From Owenia fusiformis (Eukaryota; Annelida; Polychaeta; Sabellida; Oweniidae): a stretch of 64,000 nt of DNA. Location of the stretch: contig CAIIXF020000011.1 of the NCBI GenBank assembly GCA_903813345.2, positions 21,001,754 to 21,065,753 of the forward strand, written 5' to 3'. Position 1 is the first letter of the stretch; the number at the start of each line of letters is the position of its first letter. Shown here piece by piece: positions 12,801-26,300 of the stretch. Below the pieces are notes generated by a model. It did not search any database and was not told the origin of the DNA. It saw only the letters and a program-made list of their open reading frames with translations. The position numbers were made by a program, and so were the translations under genes.

Positions 12801-13904
12801 AATGAAAAGATAGACTTTCATTTGACTTGAAAACTATTGTAGACCTGGAGTGGAAAATACAATAGACTCACAAATACAATATACTCTCAAAGGCTTTGTC
12901 AAAAATAAGTAAATTCTCATTACTTGATTGATATTAATGTTTTCACTCGTGATCTAGTACAACATATGCTTTGCAATACAGGATCAAAGAACCCATAAAG
13001 GCATCATTGTGATTTAATAGCATAACAAATGAGGTCTACCCAATATCCACAGCTTGATTCCCATTTGTTAGTGATCAGTATAGCTATTGATGTGGGATTG
13101 TACCAGATTACATCTTCATGATCCATTCCTGCACTGTAGCTACTGTCATGTACATTGTATCTTCTCGAGGATTCCCAGTCATAGGCTTACTATAGGATTT
13201 AGCACAGTAGAGATGCGTAAGTGATTTTCACAGATATGTATGTAGATGTGTGACTGATTGAGCAGATTCTAGGAGCATATTGAAATACATTATCAAACTA
13301 CAGCTGATTTCTGTATCCTGTTATTTGGAATATATAGAGTGACTTAAAAACATTTTCTTATATTATGCTACAGCCGCAAATGCTTATGACAGAGTACTGT
13401 ATATGTGATATGAAGGAACTTGGTCAGAACTTGAAGCTAAGTGCAGCAGATGTCAATATGCTGTTTTATTGAAAATAAGACAATGTACACATCAAAGTAC
13501 AGGTAAGAAAGTATTTCTGGATAAACATGAGTCTGCACGACACAAGGGACTAGTTTGAATACTCAATTTTAGTGCACCAAAGATCTGCAACTATACATTA
13601 TACTTTGAGTTTTAAGGATTACTCGGACATCTTCGATACACAAAATTAAATTAGAAAAACTAAAGTGGATATAAAAGACATAGACAAATGAGAACTGTCA
13701 ACAGTCGTACTATGTAAAGGATATATTTATACGACTGAGATTTCCATTCTTAACGTCTATATATAAAATGACATTGGAGATGAAGTTAATGTAACACCAA
13801 AGATATAATACAACAATAACATAATTGGCATATAGGAGCCAATATAAAGTCAAGATTCCAAGAAATCTAGATATCTAAATCTCATTGTGTTCGTGAAACA
13901 AATC
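9900..13904. other. non-coding, no gene seen
   Basis: About 4 kb without recognisable exons, RNA genes or clear transposon ends. It is probably intronic. Confidence 0.45.
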
Positions 13905-14565
13905 TGGCTTACCTCAGTATATTGATCAAACAACTTACTTGACTCAGCACATTGATCAAACAACTTGATTGTCTCAGCACATTGATCAAACAACTCGATT
14001 GATTCAGCACATTGATCAAACAACTTGCTTGTCTCAGCACATTGATCAGTCAACCTGCTTGGTAACAACACATCGATCAGTCAACCTGCTTGGTAACAGC
14101 ACATTGATCAGTCAATCTGCTTGGTAACAGCACATTGATCAGTCAATCTGCTTGGTAACAGCACATTGATCAGTCAACCTGCTTGTCTCAGCACATTGAT
14201 CAGTCAACCTGCTTGGTAACAACACATCGATCAGTCAACCTGCTTGGTAACAGCACATTGATCAGTCAATCTGCTTGGTAACAGCACATTGATCAGTCAA
14301 CCTGCTTAGTAACAACACATCGATCAGTCAACCTGCTTGGTAACAGCACATTGATCAGTCAATCTGCTTGGTAACAGCACATTGATCAGTCAACCTGCTT
14401 GTCTCAGCACATTGATCAGTCAATCTGCTTGTCTAGGCACTTTGATCAGTCAACCTGCTTGTCTCAGCACATTGATCAGTCAACCTGCTTGGTAACAGCA
14501 CATTGATCAGTCAACCTGCTTGGTAACAGAACATTGATCAGTCAACCTGCTTGTCCCATTACGGT
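13905..14565. repeat. 30/31-bp minisatellite, about 21 copies
   Basis: The unit is CAGCACATTGATCAGTCAAC followed by CTGCTTGGTAA (31 bp) or CTGCTTGTCT (30 bp). The first copies carry CAAACAACTT in place of CAGTCAACCT. The 30-bp and 31-bp variants alternate in blocks, suggesting amplification of multi-unit segments. A short minus-strand frame at the left edge repeats FDQCAE and is a by-product of the 30-bp period. Confidence 0.9.
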
Positions 14566-14757
14566 GTAAAACAGGTCACTGATGTAGTGATGTGATTTAT
14601 TTTAGTCATAAGTATTGGATCTACCAATAGGATAAGAACCCCAAGGCTGGCTACTGACTGAATTTGAAAGGCACATTAACGCCGGCATGCACGTCACTGT
14701 GCTCTATAACATACCTTCATGTTTCATCATCTGCTTCACAAATTGAGCGCTCACCAG

Positions 14758-14910
14758 TTAATCATGTCGAAGCGTCTTAGTAAACAAAAAAAGAATAATT
14801 GGCAGCGTCGTCTGTCCAGTCAGAAACGTCATGAGAATCAGACATCTGAGATGGAGGAGCTCCGCCAGCAATATTATCGTAATACAAATAGATTCCGTCA
14901 AGTTGTTCAG
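14758..14910 (+). CDS. candidate exon upstream of the afadin PDZ exons
   Basis: A 51-codon open segment lies between an AG at 14756-14757 and a good donor, CAG|GTATGT, at 14910/14911. It is rich in Lys, Arg, Gln and Asn (QKKNNWQRRLSSQKRH is part of it). Both edges are phase 0, and it would join in frame to the next recognised exon at 20218 to read ...RFRQVVQ then NVQRTSPRP. An ATG at 14764 with A at -3 could make it an alternative first exon instead of a cassette exon. I do not recognise it in afadin from other animals. It may be a real linker exon between the DIL and PDZ domains, or a chance open frame. Confidence 0.4.
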
Positions 14911-17027
14911 GTATGTATAGATAAGAAATCTCTGCTCCAAACTTGCAGATTTTGGTATATTAATGAACAAGGTCCTTTCTTTATTTTCCAAAAGACAAAG
15001 AAGCCTATTATTGTCTGCCTGTCAGTTTTGATTTTGGTTAACAAATAAAAAAGCTTCTTGAGTTTTATCAAAATTTACAGTCTAGTCTTACAAGTGTTTC
15101 CTAGTCTAGCTACAGACCTTGTAAGACCCCCCCCCCCCTAACACACTTCCCACAAGTGTGAGAAGGCGATTGTCAAGTAGTGGGAGGTTGAGGGGGGTGG
15201 GGTCACAGGGGCTTGTAGTTTGACTAAGCGTCTCCAAGAAAAAGGCTGTACAGAATGCAAGAATGCAACAAAGTATGAAAATAATTCTCTTTTGATATGT
15301 AAAACAACATTCTAAAGGGAATGGGGATCGATCTATATTATTAATGATATTTTGGGACATTTGAACAGGTCCCTTACCTTGATATGCTTTTTATTATATA
15401 TGGAATCCTATTGTATGTAACCTATGATGAAGAAACTATAGAAATCCAAAACAATTATAAGGAGAGAAATCATCCTAAAAATAGCATATCAGAGGAAGTT
15501 GCATTATAACTAAAAGGATGATTAGGTTATTTTTACAATAAATCTAAATTTCTCCTTATTATCCACTGTCTGCTGTTTCATTGTGGGATTGTCTCAAGTA
15601 CATGGGGATAGTATATAGACCTCTAGTAATCAATTGTTCTTTTATGTAGCAATATGTGGTAAGGACATCTTTTATCTCACTTGGATGTAGATTTGGCTGA
15701 TCTATAACACTGAACTATGCAGCTCTGAATATGCATGCAATGCTACTAGTCTATACTACACACAGTGAACGTTTCTCAGATTATATTCAGATTAGGCCTA
15801 TGTTTAGAAATTTTCGATTTGGGCATGAATTCCAGGGCATTTTTATTTTATGATACATTTTAGAGCCTAATTAATATTCTAAAACATTTGATAAGTACTT
15901 CAAATTTTAATGCCAGAGAAACGTTTGCTGTATGACACATTTAGATTGAAAAAAAAGATTTTAATCATTTGACACACTTTTCTTGAACATTTTCATATAC
16001 ACCCTAAAGAAAGACTTCTTAGATTTAATTTTTTTATTTAGAAATTGCTATCAAAACCTCACGCTCATTGTGTAGAACATAGAAGTTTGTGTCATGTTGA
16101 AATGTGGTGTTCACTTTTATGAAAAGTGGTTTTCTCTGTTATGAAGTGGTATACATTGTTATGAAACGTGGTGTTCACTTATGTGCCATGGTGAACTTTG
16201 ATGTTCACTTTTATATTAAAGTCATATTCACTGTTAGGAAATGTGATATTCACTGTTATGAAATGTGGTATTCACTGTTATGAAATGCCGTATGTGTGGT
16301 ATTTACATGCATGGTGTAACTTGATAGTGTACACCAATGTGGTGAAATAATAGCCTATTATTATATATTTATTAATTAATAATGATATTTGCACTGTTTG
16401 CTGAACTAGATTTGTCACTATTATTCCATATTCATCACACATGCAAAAAAATATAATTTACAATTTTGTGAAATATGAACATCATTTTATCATATTAATT
16501 TTTATATATTACAGTATTAGCTTTGCAGTTGATAGTAGACCGCTCACATGCTTTTGATTAAGATTTTATCCAAAAGATGTCAGCATCTGCCAACTAACAA
16601 TTTTCCATACATATTGTGAGATAATCAAATAAAATGAATGACAACACCTATTATGATTATTCAGGATGGTTATATATGAGACTATGTTGTTTCATTAAAT
16701 GCACTTTTAGTTCCAGATGAGGCAGAAAGAGGAACTTACCCAGAATCCATAGATGACCTATCTCTTTGTAAAGTACAACCACTAGAGTGTCATCTTTATA
16801 TGGAGATAAGTTCCATATATGAATTCTGGGGTATTTCCCCTCTTACTTGATGCAGAAAATTGTATCTTTAGCACAGATTAACAACAAAACTGAAATCAAT
16901 ACATGGCCAAGAAGAGATTTTATTATTCCTTGCAAGCATGCAATTATTTTCAATGATAGGGCAATCAAGATAGAAATCTTCATAGTTATAAATATATATC
17001 AGTATGATTGCCTGTTATCCTGTCATT
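14911..17027. other. non-coding, intron-like
   Basis: No convincing exon. It contains a C-run and a facing G-rich stretch near 15127-15210, and the short tandem repeat listed separately at 16104-16310. Confidence 0.45.
16104..16310. repeat. degenerate tandem repeat, about 22-bp unit
   Basis: About eight copies of a unit near GTGGTATTCACTGTTATGAA followed by AT. The last three are almost identical and the earlier ones are diverged. No coding function is apparent. Confidence 0.75.
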
Positions 17028-18042
17028 ATGTCACCACCAAAAGTGGTGACATATTGTTATGGTCTCCGTTTTTTTGCGACGGCGGTTGGAGGTTGGCGTC
17101 CGGCGTCCGGCGGTTGGAGGTTGGCGTCCGGCGTCTGTAACAATTTCTTACAACTTCCTATAACTTAACAAATACTGTTTAGACTGACTTCAATTTTTTT
17201 CTAAATCATCTACATGTTCTCAGAAGTTCAAATCTGACTTTAGTTTTGACATTTGACCTTCAATGACCTTCTCAAGGTCAAAAAGGTCTTTTTTCAACTT
17301 GCTTCACATTGACTAAATTTTTTTTCAAAATCATCTACATGTTCTCAGAAATTCAAATCTGACTTTAGATTTGACTTTAGATTTGACATTTGACCTTCAA
17401 ATCTGACTTTAGATTTGACATTTGACCTTCAATGACCTTCTCAAGGTCAAAAAAGGTCAAAACGGTCTGTTTTCAACTTGCTTCAAATTGACTAAAAAAA
17501 TTTTTCAAAATCATCTACGTGTTCTCAGAAGTTCAAATCTGACTTTAGATTTCACTTAAGATTTGACATTTGACCTTCAATGACCTTCTCAAAGTCAAAA
17601 AAGGTCTTTTTTCAACTTGCTTCAAATTGACTAAATTTTTTTTTCAAAATCATCTACATGTTCTCAGAAATTCAAATCTGACTCTAGATTTGACATTTGA
17701 CCTTCAATGACCTTCTCAATGTCAAAAAAGGTCAAAAAGGTATTTTTTCATCTTGCTTCAAATTGACTAAATTTTTTTTTCAAAATCATCTACATGTTCT
17801 CAGAAGTTCAAATCTGACTTTACATTTGACATTTGACCTTCAATGACCTTCTCAATGTTAAAAGAATTCAAAGAGGTATTTTTTCAACTTGCTTCAAATT
17901 GACGAATTTTTTTTTCAAAATCATCTACATGTTCTAAGAAGTTCAAATCAAACCTTCTTAAGGTCAAAAGGTATTTTCCAACTTGCTTTAAATTGACCAA
18001 ATTGTTTTAGGTGGTGACATTTTGTCATGTTAATGCCTTGTT
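17028..18042 (+). mobile_element. full-length GTCACCACC element
   Basis: This is the longest member of the dispersed family. It starts ATGTCACCACCAAAAGTGGT (a palindrome around AAAA) followed by GACATATTGTTATGGTCTCC. A GC-richer GGCGGTTGGAGGTTGGCGTC segment, duplicated here, comes next. The middle is a tandem array of a roughly 130-bp unit, and the end reads GGTGGTGACATTTTGTCATG followed by TTAATGCCTTG. It has no open frame of interest. Nine other copies in the window keep the two ends but lack most of the array. Superfamily unknown; probably non-autonomous. Confidence 0.75.
17156..17990. repeat. internal tandem array of the GTCACCACC element, about 130-bp unit
   Basis: About six diverged copies containing TTGCTTCAAATTGACTAAA, TCATCTACATGTTCTCAGAA, TTCAAATCTGACTTTAGATT and CCTTCAATGACCTTCTCAAG in that order. 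Some copies hold extra sub-duplications, for example near 17365-17415. Confidence 0.85.
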
Positions 18043-20217
18043 TTCTAATTGTTATACAGGAGAAAAATATTTTTATATCAATTTCTGTAATTAATTGTGA
18101 GAATATATGTACTGATAAATATAAGGATCAGATCGAAACAATAGGGTTACCAGTTTTTTCATAATGTGTGTCCCTGATAATTCCAGGCAAAAATATTAAT
18201 TTCCTGATAGTCTTGCTTTTTTCATAGCCTTGAGTCCACGTATCTATTTCCTATTACATTTTTTTCTCATCCCTTTCAGCACTCATACAAAGCCCCTGAC
18301 AATTCCAGGTTTTTAGTAACCTTGATTATCAAATATTGGTCGAATATTGATATTCAAAAATATGTCGTTGTGTATGTTTGGCTGATTAGATAAATTATAT
18401 TTTGGTATCATCAATTTCAAAGTCAGGCTTTGTATTCATCATACTTTTTCTTCCAGTAGTCAAGACTCAAACTGAGGTTTCATTTGAGGAGGGAGGGTGA
18501 ATGTTGAAATAATTATTATATTTTTTGGTGGACATTGATCCCATGGGGTATATCGGATAATGCAATAACAATGGAGAGATTTTGCACAACGGGTTATAGC
18601 TAAAACATGTATCCATAAATGTATCTCGTTTTTATTGAGCTGCTGCGCATATATCTGGCAAATGCGTTAGATTTTTTTTACAAAGTTGAGCTAAAAAGGC
18701 TGTGAAAAACTCTAATGTATAATAGCATTACTGTACATTAGTGAATGCTTTGATAATGGAATATGACATGCCAGAGATAATTATGCCATGCCAGAGATAA
18801 TGTTTCTTTATACACATGTTCATACACGTACATGTAGAGTAGATTGGTTCTAATTTTTTGTATAGAAATACTCCACTATATCAAATGACACTCATTATGG
18901 AGTGATTTTCGATCTGATTTTGTGTAAATGTAATTGCTCTAATTCCATAGAGATTACTGTTATATCATATCTCTTATGCATGCGATTGCTGATCTCTGAT
19001 CTCAACTACTTAGTATATTAGTTGCCTCATTCTGGGAATACAATGTTCACATATGTTTGTATCACCCACTTATTGTACATTATACAGGGTGTCAGATAAA
19101 TATGTTCTCCCCTTATCTTTAAAATAAAAACACATTATGTTATATAGCAAATGTATAGCAACTTCATTGAGGTGTTACAGCTAGACTTTACCAAGTATGA
19201 ATAATTAATTCTTCAGGATAAAAAAGTGACACCTGAACATGGTGAAAAGTATAAAGTTATAAAACACGATTGCATGTTACAATCTCGTAAATTGAAGGTA
19301 ATCTGATTCCATTTCTGCAGGTTAAACTCCCATTAGCCTAATTAGTAGGCATGATAATGCATCTCCTTGGTTGCAGTGTGTTCTTTTAGAATAAGGAAAG
19401 TAAAGTAAAATAAATCAGTGTAGAGGGAAATATGAGGCTATGACTATTGATATGTATGATTTTAGTAAAATGCAAAATGAATTGAAACAACATGCAAAAT
19501 TATTAGAAATTTTAACATTGGAACAGTTACAGAACGGGCACTTTGTTGTACATGAAGCTCCTCAGACTTGCTTTCAGTGCATACTCTTTTATATAAATAA
19601 ATATTGCTTATATTTTGAATAATTGACAATAAATTTGTAGTATAAGATAGTAGAGAAAGATACAGTATGTAATTGTACTAGATAGTTGGAGATGAGACCC
19701 ATATAAAAGGGAGACATAACAACAGAGACTGTCAGAGAGGTGTCTCCTGAGGGAATCAATACATTCTCCTGCGGGAGAGATTGATATAAAGGTTAATGCC
19801 ATTCAAGCATATCGGAAATTATAGAATCATAACAGGAAAATGTCACAAACAATTTGCAATAGCACTAATATGTATTAACAAATACGCTAGTACATGTAAT
19901 AACTTCATTCTATAGAATATTGAATAAATCAATGTCACTGAGATAGCAGAGGATATTGAACTATTCAAGCGTGGTAATAATATCTGCTGCCTTCAGTTAC
20001 AGCAAAAGCGACAGATCCTCAACTCATCTAAGGATAATCAGATTATAGGCACTAATGATGTAGGAACATCAGTCAAAGATACTTTTACATTCAGGGGATG
20101 ACATATCCAATGTTGCCGCTGGAATTACCTACACACGCTAGACAGAATTCTGAGTTTTATTTCGACATGTTTTATACATTAACCCGTACTATGATGAATT
20201 TTCGTTCTCTTCAACAG
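18043..20217. other. non-coding, intron-like
   Basis: No exon recognised before the afadin acceptor at 20217. A TACAGGGTGTCAGATAAATA motif near 19083 resembles one end of the TACAGGGTG-type elements further on, without a partner end. Confidence 0.45.
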
Positions 20218-20361
20218 AATGTTCAGAGGACATCGCCACGTCCTGCTCCAGGCCCCGGAGGTGATGCCCCACCCCAAGGATTACCCAAAGAGCCAGAAGT
20301 GATGACGGTGACATTCGCTAAAGTAAATGGTAGCATGGGATTAAGCATTGTGGCTGCTAGG
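20218..20361 (+). CDS. AFDN: afadin exon, start of PDZ domain
   Basis: Acceptor TCTTCAACAG|AATGTT and donor AGG|GTAAGT, phase 0 at both ends. It encodes a Pro/Gly-rich lead followed by EPEVMTVTFAKVNGSMGLSI, the first strand and carboxylate-binding loop of the afadin PDZ domain. Confidence 0.93.
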
Positions 20362-23300
20362 GTAAGTAAATATTACAAATACAACAGTATATAACATCTT
20401 TTACAACATATATTAAGAATGTTATTTTAGCCTATAGTTGAGCTATTAACATAATCTTTGAGTGACAAACGCATCAATTTTCTTTCCATAAGTTTACCAA
20501 TTAGAAAGAAATATTCTGTTCTTGAACTACGTGTCTGGAGAAGCAATCAGCAAATTTCCAGTTCAGTTTTACTTTATAATTGTGATAAAATTCTTTATTG
20601 ATTTATTTTGAGTTATACGCTGTTGATGTACAATGCTTTGAATATTGTACATACGTATTGTAAGTGCATGCTTTAAAAATCAATTCAACTTACATTGCCT
20701 GGTACATGGTATATTGTCCAGATAGATTTACGTACATTTGACCAATAATCAATGGAGCGTGGCCACTCTGGCCTACTCTGCATTTGTACATTGTTCCTGA
20801 GGTTATGAGTATTGTTTTCATGACAGTCTTCTGCATATTCTCAACAAAAAATGGCAGATGTTTTAATATTTAAGAGGGTTAAGTACTTTACTAGCTTCAA
20901 TTTCTTATAGCTACATTTATAGAAAATAAGGAAAAAGATGAAGTATTACATGAAATATTCATAGAAGACATTCAGTATAAAGTGATTTATTACTTTCAAT
21001 TCAGACTTAAAATAAGAGAAAGAATGTGTAGAGTATTAACAGAATTATTTTTATGGTATCATGTAGCAAGGAGGATTTGCTCCCAGCAATCATTATTAAT
21101 CTTCTTTTGACTAAGATTGACCAATTAGGTAATAGTATTATTACTATAATGTTCATCTCCCAACTAAAATGGGTCTTGAGATGAATGTTGTTGTAGTAGT
21201 ACAGTCTTTCTAAATTGTTCATGCCAGTCAAAGAAAGCAAATCATCTTTTGTCATATAGGCTATTTGAGTATTATGTAGGCTATTGTGACATCATAAGGA
21301 CCTAGATCTTGGTAGCTTATCACCCTCTCCTTGTATTTTATCAATTATGAATTAACTGATTTTGTAAAATTCACATCCTTTCTCCCATATAGAAGTTCCA
21401 TTTGAGATCAGTATAATCTTATTAATACCAAATCCACATGAACTAAGCCTTACAGTTGATGATTTATGGAACTTTATTTTATTTGTATTAAAGTACATGA
21501 ACAAGTATTGTTGCATTTTTATAGCTGCATTGTTGTTGACCTTTATTTATAAATCTATAGATAGGAAATCATAAATAAAAATCTTGGCCAAAGTTTCTGT
21601 TTTTTAAAGAAATCACTTGAAAATAAATAATCTGTTGTGTCATCTTGTCTTTTGCACTTTTCAGTAAACAGTACTTGTATATCAAAATAACATTGTATTT
21701 TATTGAGAGGTCATTGTCAGTAGAAGATATGATTTGAAAATGAAAGATATGTTATGTTATATCTACACAATTTTATATTTCATATATCTTTATTCATTTA
21801 GATTTGAGATAGTAATTCGCAATTTTCAAGGTAAATTATTATAGGATATCCTATGATTTTGAGGAATATCATTTTTATCTATCATGTGATATTGATATCT
21901 TCACCAGAGAGCAAAGGGAACAAATGCATATATCAATATCACCGAGTAGATTAAAATGATCTGAAAAACATCAAAGGATGTTCTTATTAGCACACTAAGT
22001 GTAGGATAATCATATACAATCAACATTTACAGTTCATGTATCAACATTTATAGTTCATGTATTTATTGAGTTAAATAGCTACTAAAAGATCATCCCCATG
22101 GGAAATAATGCATTAAATAGTCAAAATACTTCAATAGGTAAATACTTAGATGTTTTGATATTAATCTGATTATATGGACATGGTGTCTTACCTTCTCAGC
22201 TTGATTTGCTTCAGATGTAACTTAAAGTGCAATAGTAACCATATATTCACTATAATATTAGGATAAAGCTATGACTTTCATTTGATCGTAAATTATCAAG
22301 AACGTGAGGATGTATTTCTTTGTGGCTTCAAGACAATGCAAGGTAAGATTGAAGTAATTATCTTTCATATGAAGGGTAACAAAAAGGCAAGTAGTATGTA
22401 CAATAGCCAACCATTTGTTTCTGTAAAATATAATAGTAGGGGAACCAGGGTGCCTAAAAAGTAGATCCTATGAAATCATCACAAATCATATATCAAATCA
22501 AAGCTATGTATGTCAGGTTTTTCTCTCCACCCTTCATTAGTCATGAACTAGGATCATTGTTGCCATAGCAACCAAAACCAAAACATTAAGGAACCGTTAA
22601 TTTTAGCAAAACAGCATGTGTGCCTCAAAAACTATCCTTCGGTTGATATATTAATAGAACCTAGGCATGTCAAGGAATGATATGAGGCAAAAATTATGAA
22701 ATTGAATATCTGTCTGGGTCACCCATAAAACTAAAAATAATGGATGAGATCTTTAAGTGAAGAAACGCTGATGGATAAATCACTTGCAACTGAATAAATC
22801 ACTAAGGAGATTGTCTTTATGTCATTCATGTGTTCTCCTTACATACATTTTCTTGGACTCTATGTGTCATAACCAGTGGACTCATCAATCACAATATGAA
22901 ACTTGGATAGAATAAAAACTTCATAAAATGGTAATATTGTCCTCTATTATCATGATTAAAACAGTCGAAATTAGATTAACGCTCATAGTTAATAGCCATT
23001 TTGATACAGGTATACAGGGTTCACGGATTATGACCCCAAACGCTTCGTCTAGGGCATGTTGACAAATTAAACAACGCATTTATACCTGATCAATGAACGT
23101 TTTTGAAGCTCATATAATCATTCGACATAAAATGCCGTGAGTGTTTGTTTAGGTAAAAGTGAAGTGCTCAATTCCTTCCGGATATTTTCAATTCATGAAA
23201 TATGGAATTTCACCTATTATCCTTCAAAAGGAATAATCAACAGGATTATAATGTTCAATTTACTTTCAACATTTCTCGCAGTATTTATCACCAATTATTA

Positions 23301-26300
23301 AAGTTTTTCTCATTACATATAAAAGCATGGTGAAATAAATTGAAGTCAATTTGTCAGTTGTTTTATTTAAGGGTTATTGGAGAAAGTTGAACTTCAGACT
23401 TTGAAATGTTGTAATTTATAGAATATTGCATGAAACCCATAGAATAGAAGCATTTGGAGGGAATAAAAGCGGCTTGTCTGCTATAACACTTGCAATGCGT
23501 TCAATCATCTTCTATTAATAGTTGGATTGAGGTCTTATTACAAAGTGTAGCCAGTAGAAAGGGGCTGCAGATTTCAAAAATACTAGGAGCTCAAGAAATA
23601 TAACAGGTAGAATTTTATACATTTTATCTTAGTACATTCATTATCAATTATAGATGTCATGGTGTTCTAGGATATATGTCTATTTTGTATATTTAAATAC
23701 ATGTATAATATAATCACCAAGCTTTGCTGCTATGATTAATATAACAGCATTGTTAGAAACACATAATATATCAATTAATTTTCAGTATATTGCTTTTTAA
23801 ATTAGACATTTGGAAATAATCATCAACATTTTGCTTATTCTTAGTTTCATCGGAAAATATCCTGAAATGCCTAACAGGATCAACAAGTCATCCAAGGCCA
23901 AAAATATATGAAGCATTTTTCAAGAAATTTTCCAGCAAAGTGGATATTTATTAACAATGAAAAATGATCATGCAGCAAATTCAATTAAAAAGCAATAAAT
24001 ATCATGACATATGCGTTAACATGACAAAATATCATTCTGTGTTTTCATGAACAAAAATAGTTTTTCATCAGATGATGAACCACAAAAGGTGACTCAGTGC
24101 GTATAAATGTGAATTTGGGGGTAATTAATATTTTGATTTATTATCATCTTTAGCATGGTAGGACTTTTCAAATAAAAAGACCTGAAGTTTAGACCACAAA
24201 AAAGTTGTGGGTTGATCCGACCTTTTGAGGTGCTTAAAAAGGGAACGCTCATTAAATTAGCATAGCAATTGAAAAAACATGTTTGAGGGTGAAAGCAATA
24301 TATTAAGTTTGTCAGCGTAAATGTGTTTGATCAAACTGAGACTATTTGCTCTTGGTTCATATTACTGGTCGGATAAATAAGGGTTATGCACTGGGAGGTT
24401 TTGGATACAGGGAATATCCCGAGGGATATACAATATATCTTCCCGAGGGACCGAAGGGACCGAGTGAAGATGTATTGTCTATCCCAAGGGATATTCCATG
24501 TATCCAAACCGACCGTGCATAACTGGTGTATGTCATACTTTTTTTAACTTTTTTAAACTTTTGAAAAATTCCCGGGAGCGGGATGGATATATTATATCTG
24601 CCCGCATTTGGCCTGGAGCGGGACATATACAATATATCCTGCCCGCTCCTCAGATATGATATATATTCCCGAGTGATATCTACCCCAAACCCACTTAAGT
24701 ATGAGATACTATAGGATAGTTACTGCAAACTTCACTTAAGGTAGGAACTAATATTGAACGGTTTGGTATCTGTTTATGATTCAAATAACAGTCACAGACA
24801 GTGATTTTTTAACTGAATTTTTATGAACTGCGAGCACCCAGATTAAGAGCCATGAGCAGCATTGTTTTCCCATAAAATAGTAGGATTTTAACTGGTAAGT
24901 TAGATTGAAGATTATCACATTATCATATTCCATAATATAAATGTACTATAGTGCATAGTAGTGCTATAGGATCATAATAGTTTAAACAAAATGGTATCTA
25001 GTTGGGAGGTTTCTCCTTTTAAAGACAAAGGGTGTGGTATTTCCTTCAGGAGACTTAAGATATTTTTACTTACGGGTTCTTATCATGTTAGAATACCTCA
25101 GGTTCATAAACACCCACACAAATAAAAGTACTATCAACAATAAATCTGTTCTTGTTAGTCGAGAATATATCATCCTTTCAATAAAGATATATTGGCTCAC
25201 TTTTATCAATTATTTATTTCTTCGATATTTGTTTATAATCCAATTGGAAAAGGGTCATCCATCCTCTAAACTCAATTAATTTGACAATCCTTTTAAGGCG
25301 GTTTCTCATTATGAATTATATTACAGAGTGATCAGTTTAGAAAAATACTGATGCAAAATAAAGATTTTTTGTGGATAACTTCTTAGTGAACAATGGTGAC
25401 ATATTGTTATAGTCTCCAAATTTTTTGTGGATGGCGGTTGGTGTTCAGCAGTCAGTATCTGTAACAAATGGCAGGTGGTAATATTTTGCATGTTAATGGC
25501 TTGTTGACTTTATGTTATCTTTAGTATCTGGGGGAATATCTAAAGGAATTAAGGTAGCAGATAGCAGAGTCAGAAAAACTAGAATGGATTTTTATCTGAT
25601 ATCCACCATCTCGAAAGCATCTGAATATCCCCCTCACAGACCCTCAGACATAACATACACAAGTACCCACCAACACCAACATGTAATTCAGTTCACACGT
25701 TCAGTCATCTAATAACGGTTATTTATTTTTGTATATTTACAGGGAGATCGTCAGGAGGAGAAGGGAATTTACATTAAGTCTGTTGTCAAAGAAGGTGCTG
25801 CTGATCTAGTAAGTAAACAAATATAACAAGATGATCTTCTTGACATGTGAATTGTAATTTAACATTATATCAATGGGGTAAAATGTCAGGTAAGTACATT
25901 ACTACTTGACTGGAAATTGAATATGGCAAACCCTCTATTACATGAAGAAAAATAAGAAACTGATTTTATGATAGTAATTTGCATACAATTAAACATATTT
26001 TACGATAATTGTTGTTTATGTTCCAGGATAAACGGCTACAAGCAGGAGATCAACTTCTCGAGGTTGATGGCAAGAATCTGATTGGAAAGACTCAAGAAAA
26101 GGCTGCGGAGTTGATGACCAAAACTGGACATAACGTCACGTTAAAGGTCGCAAAGCAGGCTGCCATCTATCAGGGACTTGCTACACTATTAAGTCAACCT
26201 TCCCCAGTCATGTCAAGAGGTAGGTTTGGGATAGGGGGTTACGTTGTGTGTAATTTAGTGATCTGCCTTGTGGTTACCTTGCCCAGCAGACTAAAAAGTA

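Noticed and set aside
13850-14071. Minus-strand frame repeating FDQCAE
   Set aside because: By-product of 30-bp minisatellite units; it breaks as soon as 31-bp units begin.
9286-14565. Regularly spaced repeats that could be mistaken for a CRISPR array
   Set aside because: Units are directly adjacent without unique spacers, and the sequence is animal genomic DNA.
16707-16856. Exon-like segment after TTTAGTTCCAG reading DEAERGTYPESIDDLSLCKV
   Set aside because: No in-frame junction to the 14910 donor or the 20218 acceptor, no convincing donor, and no recognisable domain.
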